Source of the DNA: Streptomyces tendae
GTDB taxonomy: Bacteria; Actinomycetota; Actinomycetes; Streptomycetales; Streptomycetaceae
Assembly (NCBI RefSeq): GCF_008632955.1
Contig: NZ_CP043959.1
Location: 1,798,001-1,862,000 of the forward strand
Direction: 5' to 3'
Length of the DNA stretch: 64,000 nucleotides
Part shown: positions 10,327 to 18,902 of the stretch, piece after piece
Numbering within the stretch: the first letter of the stretch is position 1
Layout of the letters: each line of letters opens with the position of its first letter
Made by a program: the position numbers and the translations under genes
The notes under the pieces: generated by a model
The model's input: only the letters and a program-made list of their open reading frames with translations
Databases searched by the model: none
Told to the model about the DNA's origin: nothing

Positions 10327-10683
10327 TCAGATCTCGTGCGGGTAGGACTCCTTGGCCACCAGCTTCCCGTCGCGGAAGCAGAACCGGTAGACGATGTCCT
10401 CGTCCTCGTCCACGAAGTGCTCGCAGACCGCGTCCTCGGGCAGCGGCGGGCCCTGCTTCTCCACCCCGTCGGTCAGCAGGGAGTCCCCGTCCGGGAACTC
10501 CTCGCGCAGGTCCGCCTCGGCGTCGCCGATGCGGGCGGAGTCGTACACGCTCGCCGGTATGACGCCCTTCTCCACCTCGTCGATCAGCTTGCCCACCCCC
10601 CACACCAGCAGGGCGGCGGTGCCGGCGACGAGAACGACGGCGACGAGGGCGCACCCCAGGGCGACGTTCTTCTTGGTGCTCAT
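10327..10683 (-). other. Possible internal in-frame gene: small membrane protein at kinase C terminus
   Basis: From ATG 10683 the last 118 codons of the kinase frame would encode a stand-alone protein. It has a short basic N terminus, one membrane helix (about residues 7-30) and an acidic, probably extracytoplasmic domain with two Cys residues (CEHF, FCFRDG). An AAGGAG sits upstream. No stop codon separates it from the kinase frame, so either a natural fusion or two overlapping products is possible. I do not recognise the domain. Confidence 0.45.
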
Positions 10684-12063
10684 GATGGCGGCGTACTCCT
10701 TCTGCGGATCGAAGCGGTCGATGTCCGCCCCACCGTCGCCCGCGGCACCCCGCCCGCTCTGCCCCCGAAAGTCGCCGGCCGGAGCGACGGACGTCGCGTC
10801 CTTCCGCCCGGCGGGCGCCGACCCGTCGCCGTAGGGCAGGACACCCGCGACGCGGAACCCGCCGTCGGGCGCGGGACCGCTGTGCACCATGCCGCCGACC
10901 AGCCGGGCCCGCTCCCGCAGTCCCGCCAGGCCCTGGCCCCCGCTGATCGCGGGCGGCGCCGCGGGCACCCCGGCCGGGACCGGCCCGTTGGCCACCTCGA
11001 CCACCAGGCTGTCCGGTTCGTGGCGCAGCTCCACGGTGATCGGGGCGCCCGGCGCGTGCTTGTGCGCGTTGGTCAGGCCCTCCTGGACGATGCGGTACAC
11101 CGCGTGGTCGGCGGCCGGCGCGAGCGGCCGCGCGGTCCCCGAGCGGCGCAGCTCCACCGGGACACCCGCGCCCCGCGAGGACGCGACCAGCGCGTCGAGC
11201 CCCGCCGCGCCCCGGGCGGGCGGCGCACCCGCGGCCTCCGGGCCGGGGCCGGGTCCGGACGCGGGCGGCTCGTCCGCGTCGTCGCGCAGGATGCCGACGG
11301 CCTCGCGCAGTTCCCGCATCCCCGCCCGGGCGGCCTCCCGGAGGATGCCGACGCCCTCCCGGTGGCGGTCGCCGAGCTCGGGGTCCACCTCCAGCGCCCC
11401 GGCGTGCACGGCGATCAGGGCGAGCTGGTGACCGAGGCTGTCGTGCATGTCCTGGGCGATGCGCTGCCGTTCCAGCAGCCGCGCCTGCCGGGCCACCATC
11501 GCCTGCTCACGCACCAGTTGCACGTTGTGCCGGCGCAGCGCGTCGAGCAGGTCCCGGCGCTGGGCGCGGTACCGCGAGGCGAGCCCCGGCACGACCGCCA
11601 TCACCAGATAAGGGCCCGCGCTGAGCGCCGCCGTCAGCAGCAGCGAGAACTCCAGCGCCTCCTCGCCCCCGTCGCCGAGCAGGGCGCCGGCGGCGTACAG
11701 CACCAGTCCGGTGGCGTAGGCGCCCACCGCGTGCCAGGGGCGTCCGATGCGGCTGCCCGCCGACCAGCTCGCGTAGATCAGCAGCGGGCCGGTGCCGAGC
11801 ACCGAGCCGGCCAGGGCCGACGAGAGCACGAGCACGGTGGCGGGCAGCGAGCGCCTGACCAGCGTCAGCACGCCGACGGCCACGGCGAGGGCCCAGGACC
11901 GCGCGGCGGACCCGCTCTCCAAGGAGTACGCCGTCCCGGCGGTCCCCGCGAGCACCAGCACGAGGGCGGTCTCCCCGGCGATCCGTCCGCGGGACCAGGG
12001 GGAGGCGGCCGCCAGCCGGGACAGCAGCGGCCGGGCGGTGCGAGAAGTCTGTGCCATGTCCAC
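10327..12063 (-). CDS. Sensor histidine kinase with unusual C-terminal membrane extension
   Basis: The 578-residue protein is a HisKA_3/NarL-type sensor kinase with four or five N-terminal membrane helices (about residues 20-160). The H-box RIAQDMHDSLGHQL carries the phosphorylated His. An HATPase domain shows QEGLTNAHKHA and the glycine-rich GGQGLAGLRERA. Such kinases usually end near residue 415-420. Here the frame continues through a disordered linker into residues 461-578. That part begins MSTKKN, has one more membrane helix and an acidic C-terminal domain. AAGGAG lies 12 bases before the internal ATG at 10683, so this part may also be made separately. Start is GTG 12063 or ATG 12056. Confidence 0.83.
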   Translation of the reverse strand: MDMAQTSRTARPLLSRLAAASPWSRGRIAGETALVLVLAGTAGTAYSLESGSAARSWALAVAVGVLTLVRRSLPATVLVLSSALAGSVLGTGPLLIYASWSAGSRIGRPWHAVGAYATGLVLYAAGALLGDGGEEALEFSLLLTAALSAGPYLVMAVVPGLASRYRAQRRDLLDALRRHNVQLVREQAMVARQARLLERQRIAQDMHDSLGHQLALIAVHAGALEVDPELGDRHREGVGILREAARAGMRELREAVGILRDDADEPPASGPGPGPEAAGAPPARGAAGLDALVASSRGAGVPVELRRSGTARPLAPAADHAVYRIVQEGLTNAHKHAPGAPITVELRHEPDSLVVEVANGPVPAGVPAAPPAISGGQGLAGLRERARLVGGMVHSGPAPDGGFRVAGVLPYGDGSAPAGRKDATSVAPAGDFRGQSGRGAAGDGGADIDRFDPQKEYAAIMSTKKNVALGCALVAVVLVAGTAALLVWGVGKLIDEVEKGVIPASVYDSARIGDAEADLREEFPDGDSLLTDGVEKQGPPLPEDAVCEHFVDEDEDIVYRFCFRDGKLVAKESYPHEI

Positions 12064-12289
12064 GCGCAGACCTTAGGGGGCGGCCCCCCGGGGTCCGCAT
12101 CCTCCCTCGGTCGCGGCCCCGTACGACGAAAGTGAACACCCGCGACCGGACGCCCCCGTCCTCTTTGGTCGCTGCCGGCCGCGACTTACGGAGACTGTGC
12201 CCGGACCGCCCGCACGGCGACGATGACGGTGCCGGACGCGGACGGGGCGGGCCGGCGTCACCCACCACCGAGCACCGGGGAGCGCAGCA

Positions 12290-12886
12290 GTGGACGCAAC
12301 GGGACCGTGGAAGAGCCGACGCTTCACCGTCACCCAGCGGGCCACCCTGAAGGCCGACCGGTACGTCGTCACCGAGACGCTGCGGGACGGCTCCGCGGGC
12401 CGGGTCCTCGCCCACGCCGAGCAGAAGCGCTTCTCGCTCAAGGAGGAGCTGACCTTCTACGGCGACGCCTCCCGGCAGCAGGTCCTGTTCACCGTGAAGG
12501 AGCGCACGCTGCTGGACCCCGGCGAGGGCTTCGACGTGCTGGACGCGGAGGGGAAGCCGCTCGGCGCCTTCCACGAGCGGTTCTTCACCTCCCTGGTGCG
12601 CTCGACCTGGGTGCTGGAGCAGCCCGGCGCGCCCGACGCCGTCGGCCGTGAACGCAACCGGTTCGTGGCCGTGCTGCGCCGGGCCTGGGGCTGGCTGCCG
12701 CTCGACCTGGTGCCGTTCGCGTGGCCGTACCACTTCGACTTCACCACGGACGGCAAGCCGGTGATGACGGTCGACAGGAAGACCGGGCTGCGCGACCGCT
12801 ACCTGGTCGACGTGGTCGCGCCCGACCTCGACCTACGGCTCGCCGTCGCCCAGGCGGTCGCCCTGGACACCTTCCAGGGACGCTGA
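12290..12886 (+). CDS. LURP-one-related / scramblase-like (tubby-fold) protein
   Basis: The 198-residue protein shows the repetitive short beta-strand pattern of the LURP-one-related (DUF567) family, for example YVVTETLRDGSAGRVLAHAEQK, followed by a Phe/Trp-rich C-terminal part. This fold is shared with tubby and phospholipid scramblases. No signal peptide or catalytic site is evident. It starts at GTG, 226 bases from the divergent kinase gene. A second small domain gene follows 47 bases downstream on the same strand. The cellular role is unknown. Confidence 0.65.
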   Translation: MDATGPWKSRRFTVTQRATLKADRYVVTETLRDGSAGRVLAHAEQKRFSLKEELTFYGDASRQQVLFTVKERTLLDPGEGFDVLDAEGKPLGAFHERFFTSLVRSTWVLEQPGAPDAVGRERNRFVAVLRRAWGWLPLDLVPFAWPYHFDFTTDGKPVMTVDRKTGLRDRYLVDVVAPDLDLRLAVAQAVALDTFQGR

Positions 12887-12933
12887 CCGGGACCGCACGC
12901 GCGGGCCGGGACGCCGCCTGGAAGAATCCGGTC

Positions 12934-13542
12934 ATGGACCTGGACATACCCGAACTCCCCTTCCCCCTGCGGACGTACGGCCCTGAGGGCTCCTGGGCCT
13001 ACGAGGACGGCGTCCTCACCGGATGGGCCGGACCGCGGCAGGACCGCTTCGTGCCGCCCACCGGCGAATCGCTGGAGTCCGCCGCCGACGCGCCCCGGCT
13101 GCTCGGCGCGCCCGAGGGCGACTTCCAGCTGATCGCCCGGGTCACGGTCGGCTTCGGCGCCGCCTTCGACGCGGGCGTGCTCTACGTCCACGTCGGCGAA
13201 CAAGCCTGGGCCAAGCTCTGCCTGGAGTACTCCCCGAAGGTGCCGACCATCTGCACGGTGGTCACCCGGGGGCACTCGGACGACGCCAACTCCTTCACCG
13301 TGGAAGGTAGTTCCTTCTGGCTCCGGGTGAGCCGCACCGGACGCGCCTTCGCCTTCCACGCCTCGCGCGACGGCAAGCAGTGGACCTTCGTCCGCCTGTT
13401 CACCCTCGGCGACGAGAAGGAGACCGGGGCCGCCCTGGTCGGGTTCGCCACCCAGTCGCCGACGGGGGAGGGCTGCGTGGTGACCTTCGACCACATCGAG
13501 TACCGGCTGCACTGGCCGCCGGACCTGCGCGACGGCAGCTGA
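12934..13542 (+). CDS. DUF1349 domain protein (concanavalin-like fold)
   Basis: The 202-residue protein matches the DUF1349 family: a beta-sandwich with the conserved AGVLYVHVGEQAWAKLCLEY region, the VTRGHSDDANS segment and SFWLRVSR. Members have a concanavalin-A-like lectin/glucanase fold but no assigned reaction. The name 'regulation of enolase' attached to some yeast relatives is not informative here. No secretion signal is visible. It probably belongs to a transcript with the preceding LURP-like gene. Confidence 0.72.
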   Translation: MDLDIPELPFPLRTYGPEGSWAYEDGVLTGWAGPRQDRFVPPTGESLESAADAPRLLGAPEGDFQLIARVTVGFGAAFDAGVLYVHVGEQAWAKLCLEYSPKVPTICTVVTRGHSDDANSFTVEGSSFWLRVSRTGRAFAFHASRDGKQWTFVRLFTLGDEKETGAALVGFATQSPTGEGCVVTFDHIEYRLHWPPDLRDGS

Positions 13543-13635
13543 GCACGCCGCGGGGGAATGTCCGCGACTGCTTGAACGTTCATCCGTTCGCGGAGGGAGT
13601 CTCCGCAGCCGTACGACCCTGGAGAGAGCCGGCCC

Positions 13636-14379
13636 ATGCGCGTCGAGATCTGGAGCGACATCGCCTGCCCCTGGTGCTATGTCGGAAAAGCCCGCTTCGA
13701 GAAGGCGCTGGCCTCCTTCCCGCACCGTGACGGCGTCGAGGTGGTGCACCGCTCCTTCGAGCTGGACCCGCACCGCGCCAAGGACGACATCGAGCCGGTC
13801 CTCACCATGCTCACCAGGAAGTACGGCATGAGCGAGGCCCAGGCCGAGGCCGGCGAGGACAACCTGGGCGCGCAGGCCGCCGCCGAGGGCTTGCCCTACC
13901 GCGCCCGGGGCCGCGACCACGGCGGCACCTTCGACATGCACCGCCTGCTGCACTTCGCCCGCGAGCACGGCCGTCAGGAGCAGCTGCTCGACCTGCTGTA
14001 CCGGGCGAACTTCGCCGAGGAGCGGTCCGTGTTCGGCGACGACGAACGGCTCGTGGAACTCGCCGGCGCCGCCGGCCTCGACACCGACGCCGCCCGCACG
14101 GTCCTCGCCGACCCGGAGGCGTACGCCGCCGAGGTCCGCGCCGACGAGAGCGAGGCCGCGCAGCTCGGCGCGCGCGGGGTGCCGTTCTTCGTGCTCGACC
14201 GGAAGTACGGCGTCTCCGGTGCCCAGCCCGTCGAGGTCTTCACCCAGGCGCTCACCCAGGCCTGGGGCGAGCGCTCGCCGCTGACCCTCGTCACGGGCGG
14301 CACGGACGCCGAGGCCTGCGGTCCGGACGGGTGCGAGGTGCCCCCGCGGCGGAACCCGCAGGCCGGCGCGGACGTATAA
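13636..14379 (+). CDS. DsbA-family oxidoreductase (FrnE-like)
   Basis: The 247-residue thioredoxin-fold protein has the redox motif CPWC at residues 11-14 (DIACPWCYVGKARF) with the usual helical insertion. A cis-Pro loop is recognisable in ARGVPFFVLD. It lacks a signal peptide, so it acts in the cytoplasm. FrnE-type proteins are disulfide isomerases/oxidoreductases; the family also includes 2-hydroxychromene-2-carboxylate isomerase relatives. The C-terminal Cys pair in EACGPDGCEVP could add a second redox or metal site. The start has a GAGAG-type site upstream. Confidence 0.85.
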   Translation: MRVEIWSDIACPWCYVGKARFEKALASFPHRDGVEVVHRSFELDPHRAKDDIEPVLTMLTRKYGMSEAQAEAGEDNLGAQAAAEGLPYRARGRDHGGTFDMHRLLHFAREHGRQEQLLDLLYRANFAEERSVFGDDERLVELAGAAGLDTDAARTVLADPEAYAAEVRADESEAAQLGARGVPFFVLDRKYGVSGAQPVEVFTQALTQAWGERSPLTLVTGGTDAEACGPDGCEVPPRRNPQAGADV

Positions 14380-14448
14380 GCGTCCCTTAGGGGTACCGCG
14401 CAGAACATCGCGATGGACGGGGGGACGGCGGGGCCGCAGAGTGGTGGC

Positions 14449-15501
14449 ATGGAGACCTTCGAGAGCCTCGTCCGTGCCGAGTTCACCCCGAAGAACACCT
14501 ACCTGAACACCGCGAGCAGTGCCCTTCTGCCCGCCCGTACCGTGTCCGCGCTGGACGCGGCCGCGCGGCTGCGGGCGGAGGGACGTCCGCTCGACCCGCT
14601 GTTCGCCGACGTCGAGGTCTGCCGCGCCGCCTACGCCCGTCTGGCGGGCGTGCCCGTGGAGCGGGTGGCGGCCGGGGCGACGGTCGCCCTGTACTCCTCG
14701 CTGGTCGCCGCGTCCCTGCCGCCGGGTGCCGAAGTCCTCACCGCGGAGGACGACTTCACCTCCGTGCTGAACCCCTTCCACGCGCGCGGCGACCTCAAGG
14801 TGCGGGCCGCGCCGCTGGAGCGGCTGGCCGACGCGGTGCGGCCGGGCACCGCGCTGGTCGCGGTCAGCGCCGCGCAGTCCGCCGACGGCCGGATCGCGGA
14901 CCTGCCCGCGCTGCGCGAGGCGGCCCGGTCCCACGGGGCGCGCACCTACGTCGACTTCTCCCAGGCCGCGGGCTGGCTGCCGGTGGGGGCCGGCGCGTAC
15001 GACTACAGCGTCAGCATCACCTTCAAGTGGCTGCTGGGTCCGCACGGCGCGGCGTTCCTCGTCGTCCCCGAGGACTTCGGCGACCTGATCCCGGTGCAGG
15101 CCGGCTGGGTCGCGGGGGAGGACCCGTGGAGCAGCTGCTACGGTCCGGTCGCCGAACTCGCCAGCTCCGCGCGGCGGTTCGACACCACTCCCGCGCTGTT
15201 CAGCTACGCGGGCCTGCGGGCCTCCCTCGAACTCGTCGAGGAGATCGGGGTGGACACCGTCCGCACCCACGACCTCGCCCTCGCCGACCGGTTCCGCGCG
15301 GGGCTGGTCTCGCTGGGCCGGGAGCCGCTGCCCGCGCCGGGCTCGCCGATCGTGTCGGTGCCGGGGCTCGGCGGGCTGCAGCCGGAACTGGCCGAGGCGG
15401 GCATCCAGGTGTCGAACCGCGCCGGCAACCTGCGGGCGTCCTTCCACCTCTACAACACGGCCGACGACGTGGACCGGCTGCTGGACGCGCTGTCCGGCTG
15501 A
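14449..15501 (+). CDS. Class V aminotransferase / cysteine-desulfurase-like PLP enzyme
   Basis: The 350-residue fold-type I PLP enzyme has its Schiff-base Lys at residue 193 in SITFKWLLGPHG. The cofactor-ring Asp is in TYVDFSQAAGWLP. The family includes cysteine desulfurases, kynureninases and isopenicillin-epimerase-like enzymes. No Cys-containing catalytic loop typical of IscS is visible, so desulfurase activity is unlikely. I chose ATG 14449 over the in-frame ATG at 14413 because the family N terminus METFESL begins here. A strong terminator follows at 15513-15554. The substrate is unknown. Confidence 0.8.
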   Translation: METFESLVRAEFTPKNTYLNTASSALLPARTVSALDAAARLRAEGRPLDPLFADVEVCRAAYARLAGVPVERVAAGATVALYSSLVAASLPPGAEVLTAEDDFTSVLNPFHARGDLKVRAAPLERLADAVRPGTALVAVSAAQSADGRIADLPALREAARSHGARTYVDFSQAAGWLPVGAGAYDYSVSITFKWLLGPHGAAFLVVPEDFGDLIPVQAGWVAGEDPWSSCYGPVAELASSARRFDTTPALFSYAGLRASLELVEEIGVDTVRTHDLALADRFRAGLVSLGREPLPAPGSPIVSVPGLGGLQPELAEAGIQVSNRAGNLRASFHLYNTADDVDRLLDALSG

Positions 15502-15512
15502 GCGCACGGCAG

Positions 15513-15554
15513 CGGGCCGGTGCCTCCTTGTCCCACACGAGGAGGCCCGGCCCG
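15513..15554 (+). terminator. Long hairpin terminator after the class V aminotransferase gene
   Basis: GCGGGCCGG-GCCTCCT and AGGAGGC-CGGCCCGC pair with only small bulges around a CCCAC loop. It begins 12 bases after the stop and closes the plus-strand unit before the minus-strand ectoine operon. Confidence 0.75.
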
Positions 15555-15561
15555 CAGTCTG

Positions 15562-15616
15562 TGTCACGGCGCGCTCAGGGCACCGCCGTGTTGTCACGGC
15601 GCGCTCAGGGCACCGC
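15562..15616 (+). repeat. Perfect 25-base direct repeat, two copies (period 30)
   Basis: The unit beginning TGTCACGGCGCGCTCAGGG occurs at 15562-15586 and 15592-15616 with a 5-base spacer. It lies in the convergent gap between the aminotransferase gene and ectD. I see no coding sense in it. Confidence 0.8.
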
Positions 15617-15629
15617 GCGTGCGCCTACG

Positions 15630-15663
15630 TCACCGGACGGGAGTGAAGTCCCGCGCTCCGATG
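15630..15663. repeat. Extra copy of the 3' end of ectD
   Basis: These 34 bases repeat positions 15712-15745, which include the ectD stop codon and its last codons, with one mismatch. The copy lies 82 bases beyond the real gene end in the same orientation and carries only this fragment. Confidence 0.8.
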
Positions 15664-15672
15664 CTGTGTCTT

Positions 15673-15690
15673 TCGGGGGACAACCCCCGA
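15673..15690 (-). terminator. Hairpin downstream of ectD
   Basis: TCGGGGG and CCCCCGA form a perfect 7-base stem around ACAA, about 22 bases after the ectD stop. Position and shape suit the terminator of the ectABCD transcript. It sits between the two copies of the ectD tail. Confidence 0.65.
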
Positions 15691-15711
15691 ACCCCCGGCA
15701 AGGGGACGGAC

Positions 15712-16608
15712 TCACCGGACGGGAGTGAAGTCCCGCGCCCCGATGAACTCGGGGCGGCGGATCGGGGCCGCGAAGGGCTCGACCGCCGTGTTCTCGACGC
15801 TGTTGAACACGATGAACACGTTGCTGCGCGGGAACGGCGTGATGTTGTCGCCGGAGCCGTGCATGCAGTTGCAGTCGAACCAGGTCGCCGAGCCGGCCTT
15901 GCCGGTGAACAGCTTGATGCCGTACTCCGAAGCCATCTTGGTCAGCGCCTCGTCGGACGGCGTCCCCGCGTCCTGCATCTGCAGGGACTTCTTGTAGTTG
16001 TCCTTCGGCGTGGCACCGGCGCAGCCGAGGAACGTCTTGTGCGATCCCGGCATGATCATGAGACCGCCGTTGGTGTCGTAGTTCTCGGTGAGCGCGATCG
16101 AGACCGAGATGGTGCGCATGTTCGGCAGACCGTCCTCGGCGTGCCAGGTCTCGAAGTCCGAGTGCCAGTAGAAACCGCTGGCGCCGAAGCCCGGCTTGAC
16201 GTTGATCCGCGACTGGTGGACGTACACGTCCGAGCCGAGGATCTGCCGGGCCCGGCCGACGACCCGCTCGTCGCGCACCAGATTCGCGAACACCTCGCTG
16301 ATCTTGTGCACCTCGAAGACGGACCGGATCTCCTGGGACTTCGGCTCGACGATCGAGCGCTCGTCCGCGCGGATCGCCGGATCGCCGACCATCCGGTCGA
16401 GCTCACGCTTGTACACCTCGACCTCGTCCGGGCCGATCAGCTGGTCGACGGCCAGGAAGCCGTCGCGGTCGAGCGCCTGGAGGTCGGACGCCGGGACGGG
16501 GCCGGGCGTGTCCGGGCTGCCCCAGACGACCGGGTCCTGGCGCGGGGTGGCCACCTCGGTGGCACCGCGGGTCGGGTAGAGATCGGTGACGTGCGTGGTC
16601 GTGGTCAC
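15712..16608 (-). CDS. ectD: Ectoine 5-hydroxylase
   Basis: The 298-residue non-heme Fe(II)/2-oxoglutarate dioxygenase hydroxylates ectoine to 5-hydroxyectoine. The EctD signature region FYWHSDFETWHAEDGLPNMR contains the first iron-binding His and Asp (HxD). The distal His is in CNCMHGSGDN, and the 2-oxoglutarate-binding Arg follows in PRSNVF. Length is normal for EctD. It is the last gene of ectABCD, six bases after ectC. Part of its 3' end is duplicated downstream. Hydroxyectoine protects Streptomyces against salt, heat and drying. Confidence 0.96.
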   Translation of the reverse strand: MTTTTHVTDLYPTRGATEVATPRQDPVVWGSPDTPGPVPASDLQALDRDGFLAVDQLIGPDEVEVYKRELDRMVGDPAIRADERSIVEPKSQEIRSVFEVHKISEVFANLVRDERVVGRARQILGSDVYVHQSRINVKPGFGASGFYWHSDFETWHAEDGLPNMRTISVSIALTENYDTNGGLMIMPGSHKTFLGCAGATPKDNYKKSLQMQDAGTPSDEALTKMASEYGIKLFTGKAGSATWFDCNCMHGSGDNITPFPRSNVFIVFNSVENTAVEPFAAPIRRPEFIGARDFTPVR

Positions 16609-16614
16609 GGTGAC

Positions 16615-17013
16615 TCACACCTCCTCGGTGAGCAGCGGGTAGACGCCGTTCTCGTCGTGGTCCTCCCGTCCGGTCACGGGCGGGTTGAAGACACAGATGC
16701 AGTGGAAGTCCTCCTTGACCTTGAGCGTGTGCCGCTCATGGCCGTCGAGGAGGTACATGGTGCCGGGGGTGATGTGGTAGGTCTTCCCGGTCTCGCGGTC
16801 GGTGAGCTCGGCGTCGCCCTTGGTGCAGACGACGGCCTCGATGTGGTTCGCGTACCACATGTCGGTCTCCGTACCCGCGTACAGGATCGTCTCGTGCACG
16901 GAGAAGCCGACCTTCTCCTTGGCGAGGACGATGCGCTTGCTCTCCCACGTTCCCGACGCCGACTTGACGTGCCGGTCGGTGCCTTCGATCTCCTTGAACG
17001 AACGGACGATCAC
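16615..17013 (-). CDS. ectC: L-ectoine synthase
   Basis: The 132-residue cupin catalyses ring closure of N-gamma-acetyl-L-2,4-diaminobutyrate to ectoine with loss of water. Recognisable EctC segments are [22 protein letters not shown] (Glu and Tyr/His of the metal-binding cupin) and [18 protein letters not shown] text near residues 88-102. Length is typical. It lies between ectB (36-base gap) and ectD (6-base gap) and is surely co-transcribed. Confidence 0.96.
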   Translation of the reverse strand: MIVRSFKEIEGTDRHVKSASGTWESKRIVLAKEKVGFSVHETILYAGTETDMWYANHIEAVVCTKGDAELTDRETGKTYHITPGTMYLLDGHERHTLKVKEDFHCICVFNPPVTGREDHDENGVYPLLTEEV

Positions 17014-17049
17014 GGTGTTGCGATGCCTCCTCGGCTGGGGGTGTGTGTT

Positions 17050-18321
17050 TCAGGCGGTCTCGCGGACCGCACGGGCGAGGACGGTGAGGCCCTCGTCCAG
17101 CTCGTCCGGCGTGACGGTCAGGGCGGGGAGCAGTTTGACGACCTCGCTCTCCGGGCCGGACGTCTCGATCAGCAGACCGAGTTCGAAGGCGCGCCTGGCG
17201 ACGCGGCCGGCGCGCTCCTTGTCGTGGAACTCCAGGCCCCACACGAGGCCGCGGCCGCGGTACTCCTTGACGTCGGCGAGGTTCTCCTCGGTGATGGCGA
17301 TCATCGCCTGCTCCACCTGCTCGCCGCGCCCCCGGGTCTGCTTCTCCATGGCGGAGCCGTCGGCCCAGTAGGCCTCCAGGGCGGCGGTGGCCGTCACGAA
17401 CGCGGGGTTGTTGCCGCGGAACGTGCCGTTGTGCTCGCCCGGCTCCCAGATGTCCAGCTCCGGCTTGAACAGGGTGAGCGCCATCGGCAGCCCGTATCCG
17501 CTGATCGACTTGGAGACGGTGACGATGTCGGGGGTGATGCCGGCCTCCTCGAAGGAGAAGAAGGCACCGGTGCGGCCGCAGCCCATCTGGATGTCGTCGA
17601 CGATGAGCAGCATGTCCTGGCGCTCGCACAGCTCGGCCAGGGCGCGCAGCCACTCGGGCCGCGCCACGTTGATGCCGCCCTCGCCCTGCACGGTCTCGAC
17701 GATCACGGCCGCCGGCTTGTTGAGGCCCGAGCCCTGGTCCTCCAGGAGCCGCTCGAACCACAGGAAGTCCGGGACCTGGCCGTCGAAGTAGTTGTCGAAC
17801 GGCATCGGCGTGCCGTGCACCAGGGGGATGCCGGCGCCGGCCCGCTTGAAGGCGTTTCCGGTCACGGCGAGCGAGCCGAGCGACATGCCGTGGAAGGCGT
17901 TGGTGAACGACACGATGGCCTCGCGCCCCTTCACCTTCCGCGCCAGTTTCAGCGCGGACTCCACGGCGTTGGTGCCCGTCGGCCCCGGGAACATGACCTT
18001 GTACGGCAGGTCGCGGGGGCGCAGGACGTAGTTCTGGAAGGACTCCAGGAAGGCGCGCTTGGCCGTCGTCGACATGTCGAGGCCGTGGGTGACGCCGTCG
18101 CGCTCCAGGTAGTCGATCAGGGCGCGTTTCAGGACGGGGTTGTTGTGCCCGTAGTTGAGTGAGCCGGCTCCGGCGAAGAAGTCGAGGTACTCGTGGCCGT
18201 CCTCGTCGTACATGCGGCTGCCGTGCGCACGGTCGAAGACGGCGGGCCAGCCGCGGCAGTAGCTGCGTACCTCGGACTCGAGGGTCTCGAAGACGCTGAG
18301 GTCGGGCTGGGTGATGGTCAC
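17050..18321 (-). CDS. ectB: L-2,4-diaminobutyrate transaminase
   Basis: The 423-residue class III aminotransferase makes L-2,4-diaminobutyrate from aspartate-beta-semialdehyde with glutamate as amino donor, the first step to ectoine. The PLP Lys is in TVSKSISGYGLP, the cofactor-contacting Asp in LIVDDIQMGCGRTG, and the phosphate-binding region is PGPTGTNAVESALKLARK. I chose GTG 18321, preceded by GAGGAG, because the family N terminus TITQPDLSVFE starts here; the longer upstream frame overlaps ectA. It is the second gene of the operon. Confidence 0.95.
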   Translation of the reverse strand: MTITQPDLSVFETLESEVRSYCRGWPAVFDRAHGSRMYDEDGHEYLDFFAGAGSLNYGHNNPVLKRALIDYLERDGVTHGLDMSTTAKRAFLESFQNYVLRPRDLPYKVMFPGPTGTNAVESALKLARKVKGREAIVSFTNAFHGMSLGSLAVTGNAFKRAGAGIPLVHGTPMPFDNYFDGQVPDFLWFERLLEDQGSGLNKPAAVIVETVQGEGGINVARPEWLRALAELCERQDMLLIVDDIQMGCGRTGAFFSFEEAGITPDIVTVSKSISGYGLPMALTLFKPELDIWEPGEHNGTFRGNNPAFVTATAALEAYWADGSAMEKQTRGRGEQVEQAMIAITEENLADVKEYRGRGLVWGLEFHDKERAGRVARRAFELGLLIETSGPESEVVKLLPALTVTPDELDEGLTVLARAVRETA

Positions 18322-18388
18322 GACGAATCGCTCCTCGGTGGCGTGGGAGGTCAGAGGGAGTCGGAAGATCAGGGTGCGGGCCGGCCCG

Positions 18389-18895
18389 TCAGAGGGCGAA
18401 CGGCCCGATGCGGTACAGAACCTCGGGGTCGTGCGGTCCGTCGGGGAACTGGCCGGCGTCGAAGAGCACCTCGCGCTCCAGCAGGGCGTCGTGACGCTCC
18501 GCGAACGCGGTGAACAGGCGCTCGGAGGCCGTGTTGCCGGGAGCCACGGTGGTCTCCACGGTGTCCACGCCGTGCTCCGCGGCGGTCCGGGCGGCCAGTC
18601 CGTCGAGCATGGCGGCGGCCAGGCCGCGACCGCGGTGCGTCTCGTCGACGGCGACCTGCCAGACCAGCAGGGTGCGCGGGCTGTCCGGCCGGAGGTACCC
18701 GGTGATGAAGCCCACCGGTGCTCCGCGCTCGTCGCGAGCGACGGCCGAGGTGGCGGCGAAGTCACGGCACCACAGCAGATAGCTGTACGACGAGTTCAGG
18801 TCGAGAACCTTCGAGTCCCTGGCTATCCGCCACAGCACGGCTCCGTCCGCCACGGTAGGGCGGTCGATTTGCAGGTCTGCTTGTGCGGCAGTCAT
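18389..18895 (-). CDS. ectA: L-2,4-diaminobutyrate acetyltransferase
   Basis: The 168-residue GNAT enzyme acetylates the gamma-amino group of L-2,4-diaminobutyrate. The EctA signature LDLNSSYSYLLWCRDF is intact near the N terminus, and the acetyl-CoA loop is VDETHRGRGLAAAML. ATG 18895 gives the expected length; an upstream in-frame extension has low-GC promoter-like sequence. It is the first gene of ectABCD and its upstream region holds an inverted repeat and AT-rich promoter DNA. Expression is expected to rise with osmotic stress. Confidence 0.95.
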   Translation of the reverse strand: MTAAQADLQIDRPTVADGAVLWRIARDSKVLDLNSSYSYLLWCRDFAATSAVARDERGAPVGFITGYLRPDSPRTLLVWQVAVDETHRGRGLAAAMLDGLAARTAAEHGVDTVETTVAPGNTASERLFTAFAERHDALLEREVLFDAGQFPDGPHDPEVLYRIGPFAL

Positions 18896-18902
18896 GCGAA
18901 TT

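Noticed and set aside
15520..18162. 880-codon plus-strand open frame antisense to ectB, ectC and ectD
   Set aside because: It is a GC-bias shadow. The minus-strand genes match ectoine enzymes residue by residue, and the plus frame is His/Arg/Val-rich with no domain.
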